NCBI GenBank assembly: GCA_032622095.1
Contig: CP136061.1
Span: 9,691,287-9,755,286 of the forward strand
Direction: 5' to 3'
Source: Siphonodentalium dalli
Lineage: Eukaryota > Mollusca > Scaphopoda > Gadilida > Siphonodentaliidae
Length of the DNA stretch: 64,000 nt
A program made the translations under genes and the position numbers. The stretch's first letter is position 1. Every line of letters begins with the position of its first letter. Below, in pieces: positions 56,925 through 64,000 of the stretch. Below the pieces are notes generated by a model. The model did no database searches. It saw only the letters and a program-made list of their open reading frames with translations, and was not told where the DNA came from.

Positions 56925-59739
56925 TCTATTATATATTTTGGGAAATCTGTCTGTCTGTGTGTGTGTGTGTTCGCGATGGACTCGAAAGCGGCTCAGCCGT
57001 TATCGATGAAACTTGGTATATGTGGGTACTTTCGGCTGGGGAGTGGCATGGGCCTATTAATTTGCCATTGCGACGTGACCTTGACCTTGAAATCGGGTCA
57101 TTTGAAGGTCAAATCCCCAAATATCCCGGGATTTTGATGAAAATTGGTGTCTAGGGATACTTTAGTATGGGGAGTGTCATAAGCCTATTAATTTGCTCGT
57201 GCGACGTGACCTTGACCTTGAAATCGGGTCAATTCAAGGTCAAATCGCAAATTTTTATGGGATTTCAACAAAATTTGATACATAGGGTTACTTTTGTCCA
57301 CTGAGTGTTTTCGACAGGTCAAATCGTGACCCCCGACCTGACCTTGACCTTCAAAATGATCAATTCAAGGTCAAATCTGGTAAAACCGGATGGATTTCGA
57401 CAGGTACTTTTGTCGGGTACTTTTGTCCGGGCAGTGTTTTGGATGTAGTCTGGTCGTTGAGACTCGATTTTGAGGTGAACCTAGAACAAATTGTTTACAA
57501 GCTGTTTTCGGTGTCATTCGACGTGGAAAAGCATCAGGAACAACATATCAAAAATCCGCGTTGGGGAAAATTTGTTATCCACGATGGCGTCCAACATGGT
57601 TGTCTATACTACATCAGTTCTCGATATAAGTCATTATACGATATATAGTGGCATCAGAATTATGCCGTTATATCAGTTTGTGTTAAATTAGAATGCGGGA
57701 GCGAGTAGAAAAGTATACAATCGTGGCCATGAAATGGCTGTCAAAATGGCCGCAACTCCAAACCATACCACGTAGAAAGCAACATAATTGGGTAACCACA
57801 TAAGAGTGAAATACGTATTGGCAATATACAAGTCGGTTGTTAAATATCTTTAAAGGTACACACATCATTAAAACAGATCAATCTGAAGGATCATCGGTCA
57901 CTACACAGCAAGTCAACCCCCCAATGATTTACGTCTTAAACGTTTGGGTGTTCTGCTTATCCAACATCCAACTGTTGGGCAAAACAAAAATAGCTCGTGC
58001 ATGCAACACACGAACTAATGTTTCACCTCACAGTGCATGGTAGTTTCATTCGGCATGGTGATTAAATATTGAATGCAACGCCGAAATTTAAGTGCATATT
58101 CTAGAGGTATAAATACAGTTATATTTCCGGAATTATCAACACTCCCGGTGATAATAAACGATACACGTATGTCGCAATGGTTATCATGCTGTAAAGAAAC
58201 ACTCATATCTTCAATGGATTAGCACCGAATCTCACCAGGTCAAAGAGACTGTACAAAGTACATTGTATGTAAGACTAATTTTCATTCTGCTACCAACCCG
58301 GTTTCTTAGTAGACAATTTTGTTAAAATTACTTCAGTGGCCACTTTACAACTAGAATAAGCTACAGCACAATGCACACTATTAGTTTTCAGTATAGTTTT
58401 GTTTGAAAATATATTACCATTACCACCCACATAATCGTGCTAAATATCAGGTGATCATCGTTTAAGATGTTATTCCAACGTTGAACATTCACCCAATATT
58501 GTTAGTTGTGGTTCTGTGTGCAACAGACATGTGTAACGTTATGAAAAATGGGTAAACGCGGTGATGCGGTTGAAGACAACGTAGTAAGTTTCACGTAAAT
58601 GTGGCCTTGGTGAATTCAACCAAATATAATTTCCAGGTATAAACACAGTCTCTGTCACACATTATGTAGGCAATTTTGGTCAAGTTTTGAATTTATTGAA
58701 GACAGTCTATGGTACTCATTTGTGATTTAATAAATTTAGTTCATGGTACACCATCACGCATTCTTGTGATAAAACCGAAATATTCGTGTTTTATCACTTG
58801 ATCTGAGGCAACTATAACTACTATTTTGAGACACGCACAATAGGATCTACGCATTCTCCCCAGTACAATATGAACATAATTCATACCGTTTTATAGCAAT
58901 TAATTTTTTAAGGTTTTATACCGTAGATATCAAAATAAATGGTGATCGGTCTCATTCGTGAGACTGCTCTGAATACATATATTTCTGCTTCTAGAGAAAG
59001 GCTGCATAGTCAATACATCCCTACTAAATCCCATTTAGCTGTTTAATTACACATATATCACACGATTCAAGATTAGCGGTACAGATAAAACTGCGTCATT
59101 TTTCCGTTTCTGGGCGCCCAAAAGTCCAGATTTAACCGTTCCACAAGACCCTGATTTCGCTTGCTCTCTCGTGAGATAAATCAGAAAGAATTCATACATC
59201 TCTAATCAAAAGTTTCTCTTATACTTGAAGTCATTCTTCCTCGCAATATTCGAGCGTTTGTTCACTCGTATAGGACTAGCTATTCAATTTTGCACTAAAT
59301 GTAAATTTCATTCGATTTTGTCCATTTTGGTGGCCATTTTGGGAAAAATATTCTACATATATGGTTTACAACTAAGCAATGTTTGTGTATATTTCAATTT
59401 ATTACAAATTTGGCATTAATTGGAGCACCTGCCGCAGAATTCAGTATTTTCCGATAACAACAGACATTATGGACGCCATCTTCAATAGAGAATTTTCCCC
59501 AAAGCGGATTTTAGCGGATTTTGGATATGTTGTTCCCTACATTCTGCCCGACAATAGGACACCAAACACAGCTTGTAAACAATTTGTTCTAGGTCCAATG
59601 CTTCAACGACCAGACTAATGGGTCAAATCATGATCCCACCTCACCTTGACCTTCAAAATGGACAATTCAAGGTCAAATCGCGCAATTCGCCGAAGAGCAA
59701 AGGGGAAACAGCCTGGACAAAGTCGGGTCCACCTGCTAG
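56925..59739 (+). mobile_element. Helitron 4, longer diverged member
   Basis: 2815 bp. Begins TCTATTATATATTTTGGGAA right after Helitron 3 and ends GCCTGGACAAAGTCGGGTCC, ACCTG, CTAG (59736-59739), then T. The first 500 bp hold repeated TGACCTTGACCTTGAAATCG and TCAATTCAAGGTCAAATC; another such pair lies near the 3' end (59640-59680). The interior 57.5-59.6 kb shows no Rep/helicase and no other recognisable protein, so it is non-autonomous or has captured unknown DNA. Confidence 0.75.
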
Positions 59740-60525
59740 TTTAATATATAATTATGATTGTCTTTTCACACATATATCTGTATTAGTTGAGAATTTCGGT
59801 GATGTTCTGGCTGGATAATGCATTTATTGAATCGTGTTAATTAATCTTTTCACCGTTGTATAAACACGCATAGGCCTACGTGTGAATGGTGAATGGTGAT
59901 CAGGATGAATCCCCCTTCGACCATCCCAGGGTTAGCGCCCCCAAATACTCCCTCCGATGACTGGCATAATTCCACAATTTCTAACTGTGCTCCATTTGGC
60001 TTCGTCAGGAGGTTATTGGCTGCGTTGAACCTGAATGTTCCCGTTTGACACATCGGTTTTGTGACACAGGTGAGTTATAAAAAAAATGTATAGGAAAACG
60101 AGTGAGACGACCGGAAAGTTGATGTCCTTGTGGATAGACTACTCGTCGATGGGGATAACTGCCAGCAAACTACTGAAAGAAGCCGCCAAACTGTACGCCC
60201 CAGTTTAGATAATGTTCGTCTGATGTAACGTTGTTCCATTTTTGTTGTCATCATATTATTGTTATCTCAGTATATATGTTGTTGTCAGTATTTTAATACA
60301 TTTAAATAAACATAAAAAATAAAATTGTATATTTTAATTGAGGTCCGTATAAGCCGAGGGTCCATATAAGTCATAGTCCATATGAGCCAGAGGTCCGTAT
60401 GAGCCAGGGTCCGTAAGAGCCAGGGTCCGTATCAGCCGGCATTCCTATGGATCACACCTATCATTTAAATTTATTCCTCTCTGACTGGCAGCTTCCTCAT
60501 GGCATGCCCGGTCACCTACACATAT

Positions 60526-61600
60526 AGGGCAATTCCACGGTAAAGGACAAAAAATAGGAGATTACTCATCCTCCCTCATGAAAAAGCTTGGTGTTTTCTC
60601 CAATTTCCTTCATTCATTTGATAGACCTTTTGGAACTTAAACTAAAAATCACAACAAGGATAGGTCTTGATGATGTTCATGGTTGGAGTGAGATTTCAAA
60701 GATATGGTAACGGACGTACCTGATTTGGACAAGCTTTTTAGGGTTGTCTTAGTCAGTGACAAAACTCTGTGAATATTGTTGTAGAAAAAAACAATGTTGT
60801 TCCAATCTATGCAGATGTATGTATGTATACACCATGCATGGTGCTCTACTAACTTGCTTTTTAAATATATACATGTTTATAGCATAGAGATCCCAAACAA
60901 AACTTGAAAAATGAAATATTATCGAACAACTTTAAATATTGAAGTTTTATACACACATATACATTTTAAAAGTCAAGATATTCACCTATTATGAAATCAG
61001 GAAAAGTTTCAAGACTAAATCGGCATTACTGCTGAAAATTAAAAAAGGTTTTTTACTTTCGGTAACGGACGTACTGCCAAAATTTTATATCTCAAGAAAG
61101 ACAGAAAAGCTCCTTGGAAGAAAAGTGTTTGTGAAGTCAGTTACAGAAACTTGCTTTAGTGGCACATATTTTATGTCCAATTGGTAAATGATAATTCTGT
61201 GCTTGAAACATCATACCCAAATTTGGTAACGGACGTACCCTTAAACTCAGTATGATTTTAAAATAATTTTTTTTTTAAATGACATTTTATAACAACAAAG
61301 AGGGTTTTTTTTGTACTGATATTATGTTTACACATATAACTAAGGATGAATAATCAATGAGTAACAATATTTATGTAAATTATGCGGACAATTGTGCGGA
61401 ACTGCCTTAAAATGGTATTTGTTCAATAAAAATATAGAATTTCAAGATGGCATATATACAGAAAATAAGTCAGTCTCATGGGTCAATCCTACCTTTTTCA
61501 ATATCTCCAAGTGGGCACATAAAATGAAAAATGTGAGTCAGTGAGCAAATACTAAGTAAAAGATTTGCCCTCTGTGTCCACTTTGGCGTGGAATTGCCCT
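60526..61600. mobile_element. DNA transposon with perfect terminal repeats at a TA target, non-autonomous
   Basis: ATATAGGGCAATTCCACG at 60522-60539 and its exact inverse at 61587-61604. If the outer TA is the target duplication, the element runs TAGGGCAATTCC to GGAATTGCCCTA, as in Tc1/mariner-type MITEs. Inside, GGTAACGGACGTAC occurs three times (60706, 61061, 61225). An open frame at 60939-61187 (82 codons) has no recognisable domain, so I do not call a gene. Confidence 0.65.
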
Positions 61601-61640
61601 ATATGGCTGATGTTGTGTAGGTAGGTGTGTTCAGTGAATT

Positions 61641-62282
61641 ATTGTCCCCCGTCGTTTCCGTCGGAGGACTATAGAAATGACCCTCGTCCGTCCGTCCGTC
61701 CGTCCGTCCGTCCGTGCGTCCGTGTGTCCGTGCGTCCGTGCGTCCGAGATCGGGTACCTTCATGGTGTAATCAACTCCTCCTACAGTTTTAAACATAGAG
61801 ATTTGAAACTCTGGGATATTGTTCCTAACATGTTGGTGATTTGCAACATCTATATAGCTAATCAAACATATCATTTTTTCCATATTTTTGGGGGGTTTTC
61901 GACTTAGAAAATTTGGAACATTTTTGCCTTTTGGATGAGATTGGGTACCTTCATGGTGTAATCAACTCCTCCTACAGTTTTAAACGTAGAGATTTGAAAC
62001 TCTGGGATATTGTTCCTAACATGTTGGTGATTTGCAACATCTATATAGCTAATAAAAAATATCATTTTTTCCATATTTTTGGGGGGTTTTCGACTTAGAA
62101 AATTTGGAACATTTTTGCCTTTTGGATGAGATTGGGTACCTTCATCGTGTAATCAACTCCTCCTACAGTTTTAAATGTAGAGATTTGAAACTTTGGGATA
62201 TTGTTCCTAACATGTTGGTGATTTGCAACATCTATATAGCTAATATTTTTTTTATGGAGTTATTAACCCTTGTCGGGGGACA
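61641..62282 (+). mobile_element. Small tandem-core element with GTCC microsatellite
   Basis: It starts at TGTCCCCCGTCGTTTCCGTC and ends at TGTCGGGGGACAC, inverted with respect to each other. CGTCCGTCCGTC repeats at 61682-61745 are followed by 2.7 units of exactly 191 bp (GGGTACCTTCATGGTGTAAT at 61751, 61942 and 62133). The units are very similar, so the array is young. Short frames repeat across the units and have no domain. Confidence 0.7.
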
Positions 62283-62714
62283 CTGGTCTGCTGACCTTTT
62301 ATTAAATTGAAAATAATAATATGTTTTTAAAATTTTAGGCTTGAAAGTTACGAATGGTTAAGCTTTATGAAGCTATTCATAAATATATATATTGTTTGTT
62401 AGACAGAGTGGAGGTGCGCTCTTGTCAGAAACATTAGATTTGCTGACAGATTAGCTTTATTTGATTAAGAATTCTCTGAAATATATTTTGCCCATATGAT
62501 TACTGATGAACACTGTATTCCAAGGTGCTTTTCAATCTCATTAGTCATCACATAACTTTCTCATACACATTTAGGTTGGATGAGAGGAGAGTCAGTTCTA
62601 ATGAGTCACTGGATGCCAACAGTTGTCATGCTGTGTCAAAGGAACCCGACAGACCGATGTCGCGTAAGCATTCTATGAATCTCAAATTATTCTTACAAAT
62701 TGATCTGTCATATA
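62283..62714. other. Unassigned non-coding stretch
   Basis: No element or exon that I can support. A frame from about 62573 (LDERRVSSNESLDANSCHAV-like) follows CACATTTAG and could be an exon, but no domain or donor is convincing. Confidence 0.4.
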
Positions 62715-63281
62715 AAAGTGCCTCAGGATTTAGTCATGCAAAGAATAAAATCCAAGATGGCTGCCGATAGCTATGTTTTTTGGCCGAATGACCCCAAAAT
62801 GACTCGTTTCCATCTACATGTCAAAATTTACTTCCCTGACAAATTTCATGATGATCAGACGAACACTCTGGCCTGTGGCCCGTGCTAATGGATTGAATTT
62901 TGAAATTCAAGATGGCAGCTGGAGTCCATGTTTTTTTTCAGAATGACCCCAATATGACTCGTTCTCATCTAAATATCAATTTGTTAACAGCCTTGACAAA
63001 AAGGCCAAAGGTACGACCTGTAGCATGTGCCAAAGGATTTAGTCAGACAAAGAGTAAAATCCAAGATGGCCACTGGTGGCCATGTTTTTAGGCCAAATGA
63101 CCTCAAAATGACTCGTTCCCATCTACATGTCAATATTAACATCCATGACTGATTTCATGACGAACAGACAAACAGTACAACCTGTAACCTGTGCAGTTGA
63201 CTCCTCAGACACAAACACACGGATGACGGATACCAAGCGATGGCAATAGCTCAAACTTTACAAACTAAAGTTGAGCTAAAA
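62715..63281 (+). mobile_element. Tandem-core element, copy 4, 5'-truncated
   Basis: It begins inside a monomer (AGGATTTAGTCATGCAAAGA), has three to four monomers, then ACACGGATGACGGATACC and the 3' hairpin ending GTTGAGCTAA at 63281. The left end sequence is missing. Confidence 0.7.
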
Positions 63282-63832
63282 ATGGTGGCCAGCAACCATC
63301 TATGATTTCAATCTTGGATCCATCGGCACACCCTGCAGCCTGCATATATCGAAGAAATATTTTGAAAATTTAACTTTTTGTATGACTAAATCTCCTACAG
63401 ATGACACCGTACTTGACTGATCATCAATAAACTTCACATGGATCTTCAGGATGGCCACAAGATGGCTGTAATCTCATTTTTCAGAATTTAGTTAAAAAAA
63501 AACACGCCACTGGCAGCCATTTTAGATTTTACTCTTTTCATTACTTAATCCTTTAGCACAATCGACAGTCCACTTCCTTCATCCAATCATCACCAAACAT
63601 CATATTGATGTTAATATTGTTAATATTGAGCTATCAAATGTTATTGAATTTCATTGGAAAACATAGCTGCCAGGGGCCATCTTGGATTTTACTTTATATA
63701 CTTCTTCATGTTGATATCTAGTATTACTTATACATTTCAACTATCTGCATTCCTAATTGCTCCATTGACTGTAACACATGAAATTATCCCCTTTCAAAGT
63801 TGAACTACAGTGTCATTGACACTTTCATTGTG
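63282..63832 (-). mobile_element. Tandem-core element, decayed inverted copy
   Basis: Read on the minus strand it starts at 63832 with GAAAGTGTCAATGACACTG and GTTCAACTTTGAAAGG, followed by old monomers (AGTAAAATCCAAGATGGC, CAGCCATTTTAGATTTTACT on the plus strand). It abuts copy 4 tail to tail at 63281. Strong decay suggests it is older than the other copies. Confidence 0.55.
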
Positions 63833-64000
63833 AGAAACCACAAAAATTAATGTTGACAAAAACAAAGCAATTCAGTGTCTATAGTAAAAAATATCACAAA
63901 TAATTAATTTAATACTAACGTACCTTATAAATACTAAGAATAAGAAGGATTTTGTCAATTTTAAACCAATAGCTTGATCAAAAGAATTCTTACTCATTGA
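63833..64000. other. Window end, nothing recognised
   Basis: AT-rich, no frame or repeat that I can name. Confidence 0.5.

Larger units (their letters stand above)
54686..60444. mobile_element. Fold-back transposon (5.76 kb) with 8-bp target duplication
   Basis: CTATGGAT flanks both sides (54678-54685 and 60445-60452). The ends are long inverted repeats of ~130 bp made of short tandem words: TACGGACCCTGGCTCT repeated on the left and its inverse on the right, both closing with ACCTCAATTAAAATAT. An 8-bp duplication suits hAT-type or P-type transposases; the modular terminal repeats resemble fold-back elements. The interior is filled mostly by four Helitrons (54978-59739). No transposase found. 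Confidence 0.85.

Noticed and set aside
60939-61187. 82-codon frame inside the TA-target element as a transposase
   Set aside because: Too short, Lys/Phe-rich from AT-rich DNA, no DDE or helix-turn-helix motif.

Overview
The window looks like nuclear DNA of a marine invertebrate, most likely a bivalve mollusc. The signs are low coding density, splice sites around the one clear host-type exon, a cGAS-like/Mab-21 exon of a family known to be expanded in bivalves, and a dense load of short mobile elements with GGAC/GTCC microsatellites and tandem cores. The species call is inference. There are no operons, tRNA or rRNA genes or CRISPR arrays that I can see. A 100-base run of N (28389-28488) marks an assembly gap.

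Layout. 1-8.2 kb: relics of small palindromic and Helitron-like elements. 8.6-10.8 kb: first copy of a family with a ~162-bp tandem core; others lie at 23.1-26.3, 38.2-41.2 and 62.7-63.8 kb. 10.9-14.4 kb: two piggyBac-like MITEs (a third is at 53.9 kb) that share a 69-bp palindrome. 14.5-15.85 kb, minus strand: a cGLR/Mab-21 nucleotidyltransferase exon with an intact catalytic triad, the best host-gene candidate. 21.2-21.8 kb, minus strand: 3' remnant of a LINE reverse transcriptase. 29-33.2 kb: an element bounded by 18-bp inverted repeats, holding a minisatellite and a broken copy of an unnamed multi-copy protein with a PIN-nuclease-like pattern of acidic residues. 33.4-36.9 kb: a fold-back element full of poly-G/poly-C units, with a BED-finger hAT element nested inside it (8-bp target duplication).

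42.9-46.2 kb: an element flanked by a perfect 17-bp direct repeat. It carries one long open frame in which a novel N-terminal region is fused to a reverse transcriptase that lacks its fingers region. 47.5-50.2 kb: satellite-like duplications, one copy split by a small element whose empty site survives next door. 52.5-53.5 kb: a second hAT-like element. 54.7-60.4 kb: a 5.8-kb fold-back transposon with an 8-bp target duplication, holding four head-to-tail Helitrons with textbook TC...hairpin-CTAG ends. 60.5-61.6 kb: a TA-target element with perfect terminal repeats.

The genes do not form a pathway. The window is mostly a layered record of transposition, with one innate-immunity-type exon and perhaps two small host exons (41.2-41.4 and 46.5 kb). 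Nested insertions give a relative order: the poly-G fold-back is older than its hAT, and the 5.8-kb fold-back is older than its Helitrons.
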